The notes under the pieces: generated by a model
Told to the model about the DNA's origin: nothing
The model's input: the letters and a program-made list of their open reading frames with translations, nothing else
The model's database searches: none
Shown here: in pieces, positions 54,014 through 62,092 of the stretch
Layout: each line of letters starts with the position of its first letter
Numbering within the stretch: the stretch's first letter is position 1
Assembly: GCA_905213325.1 (NCBI GenBank)
Contig: CAJMHW010000001.1
Span: 62,001 to 126,000, forward strand
Source of the DNA: Collinsella aerofaciens
Lineage (GTDB): Bacteria; Actinomycetota; Coriobacteriia; Coriobacteriales; Coriobacteriaceae
Length of the DNA stretch: 64,000 nt
Direction: 5' to 3'
Made by a program: the position numbers and the translations under genes

Positions 54014-55576
54014 ATGCACCATTCGGATTCCGCGACCGTGACCACGGTCGATACGCTTGCCAAGCTTCTCGATGTGTGCGGCGAGCTGCGCGCATCAGAG
54101 CAGGTTGACGAGCGCGCCGTGACCGGCTGCTCGTTTGATTCGCGCGCGGTCTCGGCAGGTGACGTATTCTTTTGCAAAGGTGCTGCCTTTAAGCCCGCGT
54201 TTTTGAGCATGGCGCTCGATGCGGGCGCCGTCGCATTTGTGTGCGAGGAGTCGCTGGTCGAGTCTCTGGAGCCGCTGGCGCAGGAGAGCGGTGCTGCGAT
54301 GCTGGTTGTTGATAGTGTTCGCACGGCCATGGCCCTGTTGCCGCCGGAGGTCTACGACCGTCCCGACCACGACGTCAAGATCGTGGGCATCACCGGCACC
54401 AAGGGAAAGACCACGGCCGCTTTTATGCTCCAGTCGATTATCAAAGCGGCGGGCGAGTCCTGCGGCATGATCGGCTCGGTGAGTACCGACGATGGCATCG
54501 AGTGCTACGAGAGCACCAATACTACGCCCGAGGCCCCCGAGATCTGGCGCCATATCGCCAACTGCCGCACGTCCGGTCGCCAGTCCATGGTCATGGAGGT
54601 CTCGAGCCAGGCGCTCAAGTACCAACGCGTCGAGAATCTGCCGTTTGACGTGGCGTGCTTCCTCAACATCGGCCGCGACCACATCTCGCCGATTGAACAC
54701 CCCACGTTTGAGGATTATTTTGAGAGCAAGCTTAGGATCTTTGACCAGGCAAAGACCGCCGTGGTGAATCTGGGCACCGATGAGGTTGACCGTGTGCTAG
54801 AGGCAGCGTCGACGGCCGAGCGCTTGGTGACCGTTGGCGTCGAGCATCCCGAGGCAAGCCTGTGGGCGAGCGATGTCCGCATGCTCGGCTTTAACATCGA
54901 GTTCAACTTGCACGGCATGAGCGCCGACGAGCCCGAGGCGGGGGAGAAGGTCCTGCTGGGTATCGCGGGCGACTTTAACGTGGAAAACGCGCTGGTCGCT
55001 ATCGCCGCTGCGCGCGAGATCGGCATCGGTATCGAGGCTATCAAGAAGGGCCTCTCCAAACTGCGTGTGCCGGGCCGCATGGAGGTCGTGGAGTCGAAGG
55101 ACGGCCGCGTGATCTGCGTCGTTGACTATGCGCACAACCAGCTTTCGTTCCGTTCGCTTTTCTCGTCGGTCAAGCGCGCGTTTCCCGCTAGCCCCGTCAT
55201 TGCGCTGTTTGGCGCCGCCGGCGGCAAGGCGCAGGAGCGCCGCGAGCAATTGCCACGCGAGGCCGCACCGTATTCCGACCTGATGATCTTTACGAACGAG
55301 GATCCAGCTCACGAGGACCCGATGAAGGTCTGTCGCGAGCTTGCCGAGCATGTTCCCGACGATACGCCGAACAAGATCATCCTCGACCGCGAAGCCGCTG
55401 TGCATGCGGCGTTCAAGGCGGCGCGCGAGGAGTACGTCAACCCCGATGCTCCCACCATTGTCTTGCTGCTGGCAAAGGGTGACGAGGAGCTCATGCACGT
55501 GGGCGACGAGTTCGTGCCCATCGAGAGCGACCTTTCGCTGGCCAATCGCCTGATCGATGTTACCCAGTTTGACTAA
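54014..55576 (+). CDS. murE: UDP-N-acetylmuramyl-tripeptide synthetase
   Basis: 520 residues. Mur ligase family: SFDSRAVSAGDVFFCKGA, ATP loop VGITGTKGKTTAA (about 122-134), TTPEAPEIWRHI, EVSSQALKYQRVENLPF and DYAHNQ. It adds the third amino acid to UDP-MurNAc-Ala-Glu. At the position that sets the substrate, where diaminopimelate enzymes have DNPR, this protein has TNEDPAHEDP (about 426-435), so Lys, Orn or another diamino acid is more likely than DAP. Ribosome site gaaaggtgaaag. Confidence 0.92.
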   Translation: MHHSDSATVTTVDTLAKLLDVCGELRASEQVDERAVTGCSFDSRAVSAGDVFFCKGAAFKPAFLSMALDAGAVAFVCEESLVESLEPLAQESGAAMLVVDSVRTAMALLPPEVYDRPDHDVKIVGITGTKGKTTAAFMLQSIIKAAGESCGMIGSVSTDDGIECYESTNTTPEAPEIWRHIANCRTSGRQSMVMEVSSQALKYQRVENLPFDVACFLNIGRDHISPIEHPTFEDYFESKLRIFDQAKTAVVNLGTDEVDRVLEAASTAERLVTVGVEHPEASLWASDVRMLGFNIEFNLHGMSADEPEAGEKVLLGIAGDFNVENALVAIAAAREIGIGIEAIKKGLSKLRVPGRMEVVESKDGRVICVVDYAHNQLSFRSLFSSVKRAFPASPVIALFGAAGGKAQERREQLPREAAPYSDLMIFTNEDPAHEDPMKVCRELAEHVPDDTPNKIILDREAAVHAAFKAAREEYVNPDAPTIVLLLAKGDEELMHVGDEFVPIESDLSLANRLIDVTQFD

Positions 55577-55683
55577 TGAACCATGATGGCGGCGGCGCCC
55601 TGAGTGCGCTGTCGCCATAAGCGTGTTCCCTCAATCAAAACATGCCGTCCAAGTCCAAACCCTTCTACGTAAACGGAGTAACC

Positions 55684-56595
55684 ATGTCCCACAATACCCT
55701 GCCGACCGTTGCCGAGCTTTCGGGCGAGATGCGCGAGCGCTTGGCCAAGGTCAAATACGTCTTTACCGACCTGGACGCCACGATGCTTGCACCCGGCTCG
55801 TGCGTGCTGCGCGACAACGACGGCAACCCCTCGACCAAACTCGTCGAGGCCGTCGTGGCGCTCGCTCGCGCTGGTATTCAGGTGGTTCCCACCTCGGGCC
55901 GCAACCGTACCATGATCCACGAGGACGCGCGCGTGCTCGGCCTCAACTCCTACATTGGCGAGATGGGCGGTCTGGTTATGTACGACCTCAAAGCCAACGA
56001 TTGGGAGTATCTGACCGGCGACATGCCCTACGACTCCTCTTGCGGCCTCACGCCGCACCAGGTGATCGAGCAGACCGGCGTGTGCGAGAAGATCCTCGCC
56101 CGCTGGCCGCACAAGATCGAGTATCACAACGACATGTCGACCGGCTACAAATACCGTGAGGTCACCGTCGGCATGCGCGGCGATGTGCCCGACGATGAGG
56201 TTCAGGCCATCCTGGACGAGGCCGGCTGCGGTCTGATCTGGGCTTGCAACGGCCATCTGACTCACCTGTCCAAGCCGACGACGCTCGAGCTCGATCGCGT
56301 CGAGGACGGTCGCGCATTCAACATCAACCCCGCGGGTCTCAACAAGGGCGTTGCCATCGCGCGCTTCTGCGAGCACCTGGGGATCGAGCGCGAGGAGACG
56401 CTCGCGCTCGGCGATTCCGAGTCCGACTTCTACATGGCCGATCACGTGGGCACGTTCTGCCTGGTCGAGAATGGCCTGACGAGCGCCGGCGCGCCCGAGT
56501 TCCTGGCTGCTTGCGAGAACGCTTTCGTTACGCGCGGCAAAATTGTCGATGGTTGGGCGGCGACGGCAGAGCTGCTGGTCGCGGCGCGTTCGTAG
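55684..56595 (+). CDS. HAD-superfamily hydrolase (Cof-like)
   Basis: 303 residues from ATG 55684 (cggag upstream). HAD motif I is DLDATML, with Ala in place of the usual Gly after the second Asp; motif II is PTSGRNRTM; motif IV is GDSESDFYMAD (about 252-262). A Cof-type cap lies between. NPAGLNKGVAIARFCEHLGI before motif IV is typical. A phosphatase of unknown substrate, separated by 107 nt from murE and 51 nt from murI. Confidence 0.85.
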   Translation: MSHNTLPTVAELSGEMRERLAKVKYVFTDLDATMLAPGSCVLRDNDGNPSTKLVEAVVALARAGIQVVPTSGRNRTMIHEDARVLGLNSYIGEMGGLVMYDLKANDWEYLTGDMPYDSSCGLTPHQVIEQTGVCEKILARWPHKIEYHNDMSTGYKYREVTVGMRGDVPDDEVQAILDEAGCGLIWACNGHLTHLSKPTTLELDRVEDGRAFNINPAGLNKGVAIARFCEHLGIEREETLALGDSESDFYMADHVGTFCLVENGLTSAGAPEFLAACENAFVTRGKIVDGWAATAELLVAARS

Positions 56596-56646
56596 CGCGG
56601 CGTCGCCGCACTTGGACATGTCTTTTCGAGAGAGACTGGTGAGGTA

Positions 56647-57531
56647 ATGTCCGATATCGAGAATTCGGCAGGTGACACGCGCCCGATTGGCGTGTTCGAT
56701 TCTGGGTTGGGCGGTCTGACGGTTGCGCGCGCGATTGCGACGGCGTTGCCGCACGAGTCCGTCTACTACTTTGGCGACACCAAGCGCTGCCCCTACGGCA
56801 CCCGTACCGAGGATGAGGTGCGCTCGTTTGCGTTGCAGGCGGGTCGTTGGCTTTCGAAGCACGACGTCAAGATTATGGTCATCGCCTGCAACACGGCGAC
56901 CGCTGCGGCCTTGCGTCTGGCCCAGCAGGTGCTCGACGTTCCCGTGATCGGTGTGATCGCGCCGGGTGCCCGTGCGGCAATCAACAGCACGCGTACGCGT
57001 CGCGTGGGCGTGCTCGCCACCAACCTCACTATTCGCTCGGGCGCCTACACGCGCGCCATTCAGGACCTGGATGCCGGCGTCGATGTATACGGCTGTCCTG
57101 CCTCGAGCTTTGTCGAGGTTGTCGAACACGAGCTCGCCTCGGGTGCACATCTGCAGGAACAGTGGCTTGAGAACGAGGACATCTTCGATACGCCTGCCGT
57201 GCGTGCGCTGGTGGGTGCCACGGTTGAGCCGCTGCGCGACCACGGTATCGATACCGTGGTGCTCGGCTGTACGCATTTCCCGCTGTTGGTGGGACCTATC
57301 CGCCATGCGCTGGGGCCTGGGGTGCGCGTCGTGAGTTCCGCCGAGGAGACCACGCGCGAGCTGACCGATATCCTCACGCGCCGCGAGCAGCTGGCGGGCG
57401 ACGCCGCCGAGCCGCAGCATCGTTTTGCCACGACGGCCGATAACATTGCCGAGTTTGCGGTGGCGGGCAGCTTTATCTTTGGTCAGCCGCTCAAGAGCAT
57501 CGAACATATCGATATCGATGAGCTGAAATAG
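56647..57531 (+). CDS. murI: Glutamate racemase
   Basis: 294 residues. IGVFDSGLGGLTVARAI (14-30), YFGDTKRCPYG (41-51), and the two catalytic cysteines in IACNTATAA (Cys81) and VVLGCTHFPLL (Cys208). Makes D-glutamate for peptidoglycan, fitting with murE nearby. Ribosome site tggtgaggta. Followed by rph. Confidence 0.95.
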   Translation: MSDIENSAGDTRPIGVFDSGLGGLTVARAIATALPHESVYYFGDTKRCPYGTRTEDEVRSFALQAGRWLSKHDVKIMVIACNTATAAALRLAQQVLDVPVIGVIAPGARAAINSTRTRRVGVLATNLTIRSGAYTRAIQDLDAGVDVYGCPASSFVEVVEHELASGAHLQEQWLENEDIFDTPAVRALVGATVEPLRDHGIDTVVLGCTHFPLLVGPIRHALGPGVRVVSSAEETTRELTDILTRREQLAGDAAEPQHRFATTADNIAEFAVAGSFIFGQPLKSIEHIDIDELK

Positions 57532-57585
57532 ATGTAAGGCAGCCGCCAAAGCCTTCGCCACATCTTTTGCCGAAAGGAAATTTCT

Positions 57586-58311
57586 ATGGAGTACATGCAG
57601 GTCAACCGCGCCAACGATCGCGCCGCCAACGAGTTGCGCCCCGTTAAGCTCACCCGTGGCGTCATGAAGCACGCCCACGGCTCGTGTTTGGCCGAGTTCG
57701 GTGACACGCGCGTGCTGTGCGCCGCCACTATCGAGGAGGGCGTGCCGGGCTGGCGAAAGGGAGCTAAGGCCGGCTGGGTGACCGCGGAATACGCCATGCT
57801 GCCGGCGTCGACCGGCAAGCGCTGCAAGCGCGAGCACGCCAACCGCAAGGGTCGCTCCATGGAGATCGAGCGCCTCATTGGCCGCAGCCTGCGTACCGTT
57901 GTCAACATGAAGGCGCTCGGCGAGTACACCGTCACCGTCGACTGCGATGTGATTCAGGCCGATGGCGGCACGCGTACAGCGAGCATCACCGGCGCCTGGG
58001 TGGCGCTGCACGACGCCCTCGCCATGTGGGTCGAGGCGGGCAAGATCGAGCGCATCCCGCTTATCGGCCAGGTGGCTGCCATCTCCATGGGCGTTGTCGA
58101 CGGCAATACGCTGCTTGACCTCGATTATTCCGAGGACAGTCACGCCGAGGTCGACATGAACCTCGTCGCCACCGACACCGGCGAGATGATCGAGCTCCAG
58201 GGCACCGGCGAGCAGGCGCCCTTTGACCGCAAGCGCCTCAACGCCCTGCTCGACCTGGGCGACAAGGGTATCGCCGAGCTCATCGAGCTTCAGCGCCAAG
58301 CCATCGCCTAA
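57586..58311 (+). CDS. rph: Ribonuclease PH
   Basis: 241 residues. [30 protein letters not shown] near the start, [26 protein letters not shown] and [23 protein letters not shown] identify RNase PH, a phosphate-dependent 3'-5' exonuclease that trims tRNA ends. ATG after CCGAAAGGAAA. Upstream of rdgB, a frequent pairing. A GGGACAGG-type hairpin begins in its stop codon. Confidence 0.97.
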   Translation: MEYMQVNRANDRAANELRPVKLTRGVMKHAHGSCLAEFGDTRVLCAATIEEGVPGWRKGAKAGWVTAEYAMLPASTGKRCKREHANRKGRSMEIERLIGRSLRTVVNMKALGEYTVTVDCDVIQADGGTRTASITGAWVALHDALAMWVEAGKIERIPLIGQVAAISMGVVDGNTLLDLDYSEDSHAEVDMNLVATDTGEMIELQGTGEQAPFDRKRLNALLDLGDKGIAELIELQRQAIA

Positions 58312-58351
58312 CCTGCCAAAAGGGACAGGTTTATTTTGGTAGGTTTTATCT
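58310..58351. repeat. GGGACAGG-loop hairpin overlapping the rph stop codon
   Basis: Arms AACCTGCCAAAA (58310-58321) and TTTTGGTAGGTT (58334-58345) with one G-T pair. Loop GGGACAGGTTTA. The flank TTTATCTG is shared with the copies at 32787 and 27925. Confidence 0.85.
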
Positions 58352-58451
58352 GCTGAAATGCTGCGTTGAAAGGTCCGATCGCCTGAGAGGGGAGGGGTCA
58401 AGTGCCCAAACGCCCCTCACGCGGCTTGCTATAGAGACAAGGAGGCCAGTT

Positions 58452-59093
58452 ATGGCACTTGAGAAGATTGACATCGACACCCTCGACCCGGCGGCGACCA
58501 TCGTCGTGGCAACGGGCAACGCCCATAAGCTCACCGAGATCGAGGCCATTTTGGGCAAGGTCATGCCCGAGGTGCGCTTTGTGGCGCTCGGCCAGCTGGG
58601 TGATTTTGAGGATCCCGAGGAAAACGGCACGACGTTTTTGGAGAACGCCATCATCAAGGCCCAAGCCGCGGTTGAGGAGACGGGCCTTATGGCCATTGCC
58701 GACGATTCGGGCTTGGTCGTTGATGCCCTGGACGGCGAGCCGGGCGTGTATAGCGCGCGCTATGCGGGCGTGCATGGCGACGATGCCGCCAACAACGCCA
58801 AGCTGCTCGTTAACTTGGAAGGCGTGGCAGACGAGGATCGCACCGCGCGTTTTATGAGTGTCGTCGCGCTCATCGACACGGATGGTCTGGTCACCTATGG
58901 TGAGGGCGCCTGCGAGGGCGTTATCGCGCACGAGGGCCGCGGCGATCACGGCTTTGGCTACGACCCGCTGTTCCTGCCGGTCGACACGCCGGGCAAGACC
59001 ATGGCCGAGCTGACGGCGGACGAGAAGAACGCCATCAGCCATCGATTCCATGCGCTCGAGCACCTATCCGCCAAACTGACGGGCGAGGAGTAG
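58452..59093 (+). CDS. rdgB: Non-canonical purine NTP pyrophosphatase (XTP/dITP diphosphatase)
   Basis: 213 residues. VATGNAHKLTEIEAIL (about 17-32), EENGTTFLENAIIKAQAA, ADDSGLVVDAL with the catalytic acidic residues, and GFGYDPLFLP. Removes ITP and XTP to keep them out of DNA. Ends in GEE-stop, immediately before dtd (3-nt gap). Confidence 0.96.
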   Translation: MALEKIDIDTLDPAATIVVATGNAHKLTEIEAILGKVMPEVRFVALGQLGDFEDPEENGTTFLENAIIKAQAAVEETGLMAIADDSGLVVDALDGEPGVYSARYAGVHGDDAANNAKLLVNLEGVADEDRTARFMSVVALIDTDGLVTYGEGACEGVIAHEGRGDHGFGYDPLFLPVDTPGKTMAELTADEKNAISHRFHALEHLSAKLTGEE

Positions 59094-59096
59094 GCC

Positions 59097-59543
59097 GTGC
59101 GTGCGGTGGTGCAGCGCGTACTCAACGCCGGCGTGACGGTCGACGGCGAGTGCGTGGGCCGCATTGGACGCGGCTACCTGGTGCTGCTGGGTGTGGGCCA
59201 TGGCGATACGCGTGCCGAGGCCGATAAGCTGTGGGGCAAGCTCCGCGGGCTGCGCATCAACGAGGACGAGAACGGCAAGACCAACTTGGCGCTTGCCGAT
59301 GTCGACGGTGAGGTGCTCGTGGTGTCGCAGTTCACGCTGTTCGCTGACTGCCGCCACGGTCGCCGCCCATCGTTTACGGATGCCGGCGCGCCCGATGTTG
59401 CCAACGAGCTCTACGAGTACTTCCTGACGCTCGTTCGCCAAGATGTCGAACACGTGGCGCACGGCATTTTTGGCGCCGATATGAAAGTCGACTTGGTCAA
59501 CGACGGCCCATTCACCATCGTCTTGGACACCGATAACCTTTAG
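59097..59543 (+). CDS. dtd: D-aminoacyl-tRNA deacylase
   Basis: 148 residues, GTG start 59097; its ribosome site (gaggag) lies in the end of rdg[39 protein letters not shown] with the catalytic Thr region, and [11 protein letters not shown] are Dtd signatures. Hydrolyses D-amino acids mischarged onto tRNA. Confidence 0.96.
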   Translation: MRAVVQRVLNAGVTVDGECVGRIGRGYLVLLGVGHGDTRAEADKLWGKLRGLRINEDENGKTNLALADVDGEVLVVSQFTLFADCRHGRRPSFTDAGAPDVANELYEYFLTLVRQDVEHVAHGIFGADMKVDLVNDGPFTIVLDTDNL

Positions 59544-59571
59544 GTTACGCGGTTTTACCAAACCGCGTAAC
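59544..59571 (+). terminator. Hairpin after dtd
   Basis: Perfect 12-bp stem GTTACGCGGTTT/AAACCGCGTAAC (59544-59555, 59560-59571) with tetraloop TACC. It begins right after the stop codon. No U-tract follows, so it may stabilise the 3' end rather than terminate. Confidence 0.6.
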
Positions 59572-59629
59572 AACTGGTCATGCGAGATTGTCGTCTGGTA
59601 CGTATTCGAGACCGGGCTTTTTTAGCTAC

Positions 59630-59659
59630 TTGCGTATGGCCACAACAGGGTGCTATAGT
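59630..59659 (+). promoter_or_regulatory. Promoter of veg-ispE
   Basis: -35 TTGCGT (59630-59635), 18-nt spacer, -10 TATAGT (59654-59659) with an extended TGC. 67 nt before the Veg start codon. Confidence 0.65.
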
Positions 59660-59726
59660 ATTAGAGTTTTGTCTATCTTAGGGGTATTATCCCCTTTTTG
59701 AATTGCACCTTCTGGAGGCCCTGTTC

Positions 59727-60023
59727 ATGGAAGAGATGGAAGTCAATCACGTCGACGACATCCACGAGAAGCTGACCGATATGGTGGGCGATCGCGTCAA
59801 GGTTAAGGCCAACATGGGCCGTACCCGCGTCGTCGAGCGCATGGGCACCATCAAGAGCGTCCACCCGGCCGTCTTCATTGTCGAGGTTGACGAGCGTCGT
59901 GGCCGCAAGTCGCGTCAGTCCTACCAGTATATCGATGTGCTCACCGGTCAGGTCGAGCTGTTCGACCCCGAGAGCGGCGAGCATATCTTTACCCCGCTCG
60001 GCAATCAGCTCGAGGAGCATTAA
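59727..60023 (+). CDS. veg: Veg family protein (DUF1021)
   Basis: 98 residues from ATG 59727 (TGGAGG upstream). GDRVKVKANMGRTRVVERMGTIKSVHPAVFIVEVD and SYQYIDVLTGQVELF match Veg of Bacillus (biofilm-related, DUF1021). The veg-ispE neighbourhood is also found in Bacillus, supporting the call. The molecular role of Veg is not settled. Stop 2 nt before the ispE GTG. Confidence 0.88.
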   Translation: MEEMEVNHVDDIHEKLTDMVGDRVKVKANMGRTRVVERMGTIKSVHPAVFIVEVDERRGRKSRQSYQYIDVLTGQVELFDPESGEHIFTPLGNQLEEH

Positions 60024-60025
60024 CG

Positions 60026-60922
60026 GTGACCGATCGGTCCCTGACTCTTTCCGCGCCGGCAAAGATTAACCTCTACCTGGGGGTTCATACCGAGCGCGAT
60101 GACCGCGGCTACCACAGGGTCGATTCCCTGATGGCGGCCGTCGGTCTTTCCGATACCGTGACGGTCACGCCGGCGCAGGCGCTGACCGTCCAGACGGTTC
60201 CGGCATCAGATTTTCCCATGCAAAAGAATACGGCGTATCGGGTTGCGGTTGCTATGGCCGAGCATTATGGTCGCGAGGCAAACATCTGCGTGACGATTGA
60301 GAAGCGCATTCCATTGTGCGCCGGCTTGGGCGGCCCCTCGACGGATGCGGCCGCGGTCATTGTCGCCTTGGCAGAGCTCTGGGGCATTGATCGCACCGAC
60401 CCAGCGCTCGACGATATTGCGCGGGGCATTGGTGCTGACGTCCCGTTCTTTTTGCACGCGAGTCCTGCGTTCTACGTAGGTGGGGGAGACGTGCTGGCAA
60501 CTGAGTACCCCGCGCTGCCCGCGACGCCCGTCGTGCTGGTCAAGCCGCGCGAGGCAAGCGTTTCGACAATTGAAGCCTATCGACGTTTTGACGAGGCCCC
60601 GGTGCCTGCGGACAAGCCCGGCGCGATAGCTTCTGCCTTGCGTGCTGGTGATGCCGAGACGGCATATGCACTCATCCATAACAATCTGGGTGTCATTTCC
60701 GCACAGATGGAGTCGCAGATTCAAACGGTCCTCGACTGGCTGCGTAAACAGGACGGAACCGTTGCTGTAGATGTGTGCGGATCGGGTGCCTGCTCGTTTG
60801 CCATTTGCGACACCGCTGCCACGGTCGAAAGGCTTGCCGATGCTGCCCAGCAAAATGGCTGGTGGGCCTGCGCGACTGAGTTTATTCCCAACACGGTTCA
60901 AATCGACGCGCCAAAGAAATAA
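60026..60922 (+). CDS. ispE: 4-diphosphocytidyl-2-C-methyl-D-erythritol kinase
   Basis: 298 residues, GTG start 60026 with a ribosome site (gaggag) inside the end of veg. GHMP kinase: SAPAKINLYLGVHTERDDRGYH (about 8-29) and the ATP loop PLCAGLGGPSTDAAAVIVAL (about 93-112), where Pro replaces a usual Gly. Phosphorylates CDP-ME in the MEP isoprenoid pathway. Works in the same pathway as the DXS-like gene at 9467. Confidence 0.94.
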   Translation: MTDRSLTLSAPAKINLYLGVHTERDDRGYHRVDSLMAAVGLSDTVTVTPAQALTVQTVPASDFPMQKNTAYRVAVAMAEHYGREANICVTIEKRIPLCAGLGGPSTDAAAVIVALAELWGIDRTDPALDDIARGIGADVPFFLHASPAFYVGGGDVLATEYPALPATPVVLVKPREASVSTIEAYRRFDEAPVPADKPGAIASALRAGDAETAYALIHNNLGVISAQMESQIQTVLDWLRKQDGTVAVDVCGSGACSFAICDTAATVERLADAAQQNGWWACATEFIPNTVQIDAPKK

Positions 60923-60972
60923 AAATTTCTCTAGCACGCGGCGAAAATCTTTGTTACTATAGTCGAGCTAAC

Positions 60973-61048
60973 GGGTTGTGGCTCAGTTTGGTAGAGCACT
61001 GCGTTCGGGACGCAGGGGTCGCTGGTTCAAATCCAGTCAACCCGACCA
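60973..61048 (+). tRNA. tRNA-Pro (anticodon CGG)
   Basis: 76 nt with encoded CCA. Acceptor CGGGTTG/CAACCCG, anticodon stem TGCGT..ACGCA with loop TCGGG region giving anticodon CGG, and T-arm GCTGGTTCAAATCCAGT. Terminator directly downstream. Confidence 0.95.
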
Positions 61049-61058
61049 GAGCATGAGG

Positions 61059-61087
61059 AGGGACCGCTTCTTGCGGTCCCTTTTTTT
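61059..61087 (+). terminator. Terminator after tRNA-Pro
   Basis: Stem AGGGACCGC/GCGGTCCCT (61059-61067, 61073-61081), loop TTCTT, then a run of seven T. Confidence 0.95.
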
Positions 61088-61095
61088 AGCTAGTG

Positions 61096-61124
61096 TTGTG
61101 ATACCGCGATACCCGCGGTATACT
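61096..61124 (+). promoter_or_regulatory. Promoter of tatA
   Basis: -35 TTGTGA (61096-61101), 17-nt spacer, -10 TATACT (61119-61124), 36 nt upstream of the ATG. Confidence 0.75.
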
Positions 61125-61160
61125 CATTCGAGCTTGTCTCGCTGTATTGTGGAGGTCTAC

Positions 61161-61436
61161 ATGTTTGGACTGAGGGCTCCTGAGCTCATCATTATTCTCG
61201 TCGTTGTCCTGATTATCTTCGGGCCCAAGAACCTGCCGAAGCTCGGCAAGTCCCTCGGCTCTACCGTCAAGAATATCCGCGAGGGTATGGAGGGCGACGA
61301 TAAGGCCGAGACCAAGCAGGCCGAGGAGGTCGTGGTCGAGCAGTCCGAGGAGGACAAGGAGATCGCTGAGCTCGAGGCCAAGCTCGCTGCTGCCAAGAAG
61401 AAGCAGGCAGAGGACAGCGACGCGGACGCAGAGTAG
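61161..61436 (+). CDS. tatA: Twin-arginine translocase subunit TatA
   Basis: 91 residues from ATG 61161 (TGGAGG upstream). One N-terminal helix (APELIIILVVVLIIFGP) with the family FGPKNLPKLGKSLG hinge, an amphipathic helix and an acidic, Ala/Glu/Lys-rich tail. Forms the channel of the Tat pathway for folded proteins; the binding lipoprotein at 8095 carries a Tat motif. tatC is not in the window. A terminator follows. Confidence 0.92.
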   Translation: MFGLRAPELIIILVVVLIIFGPKNLPKLGKSLGSTVKNIREGMEGDDKAETKQAEEVVVEQSEEDKEIAELEAKLAAAKKKQAEDSDADAE

Positions 61437-61461
61437 TCCCATCCCTTTGGGGTGAGCACCT

Positions 61462-61496
61462 GACCGGCTTGCCCGCAGGCTAGCCGGTCTTTTTCG
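61462..61496 (+). terminator. Terminator after tatA
   Basis: Stem GACCGGCT/AGCCGGTC (61462-61469, 61482-61489), followed by TTTTTCG. Confidence 0.85.
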
Positions 61497-61542
61497 TTTT
61501 GTTGACAGTTGATCGTTACATCATAGTTGGGGAGATATCCGT

Positions 61543-62013
61543 ATGGACGCAAGCCAGATCGTACTGACCGCTGAGGGCCGCCAGAAGCTCGTCGAGGAGC
61601 TCGCTTGGCGTGAGGGCGATTACGCCAAGGAGATCGTCGAGGACATCAAGGAAGCCCGCGCGTTCGGCGACCTTTCGGAGAACTCCGAGTACGATGCCGC
61701 CAAGGACAAGCAGGCCCAGAATGCTGCTCGCATTGCCGAGATTCAGGCCATCCTCGCCAACGCTCAGGTTGCTGCCACCACGGGCGATCTGACCGTCTCC
61801 ATCGGTTCCACCGTTTCTCTGATCGATCCCAACGGTGAGGTCATGGAAGTCACGCTCGTCGGTACCACCGAGACCAACTCGCTCGAGCACAAGATCTCTA
61901 ACGAGTCTCCGGTCGGTCACGCCATCATCGGTCACGGCGAGGGCGACTCCGTTGAGGTCGTTACGCCTTCTGGCAAGACCCGCGTCTACACCATCGCCAA
62001 GATCGCACGCTAG
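61543..62013 (+). CDS. greA: Transcription elongation factor GreA
   Basis: 156 residues, standard length. Coiled-coil N-terminus (LTAEGRQKLVEELAWREGDYAKEIVEDIKEARAFGDLSENSEYDAAK), whose tip holds the acidic residues D and E that enter the polymerase, and a C-terminal domain with SPVGHAIIGHGEGD. Rescues paused RNA polymerase. Upstream of lysS, a pairing common in other bacteria. Confidence 0.96.
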   Translation: MDASQIVLTAEGRQKLVEELAWREGDYAKEIVEDIKEARAFGDLSENSEYDAAKDKQAQNAARIAEIQAILANAQVAATTGDLTVSIGSTVSLIDPNGEVMEVTLVGTTETNSLEHKISNESPVGHAIIGHGEGDSVEVVTPSGKTRVYTIAKIAR

Positions 62014-62041
62014 ACCACGGTCCCGCGTAAAGGTATGTTTT

Positions 62042-62074
62042 CGCTCCCTGGGACCGAATCCTGGGGAGCGTTTT
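62042..62074 (+). terminator. Hairpin between greA and lysS
   Basis: Stem CGCTCCC/GGGAGCG (62042-62048, 62064-62070), followed by TTTTAG. Partial termination is possible, but lysS starts 19 nt later. Confidence 0.6.
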
Positions 62075-62092
62075 AGTTTGAGGAGCTAACTT

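Noticed and set aside
55573..58401. 942-codon minus-strand open frame
   Set aside because: Antisense to the HAD hydrolase, murI and rph genes, all of which have clear motifs on the plus strand.
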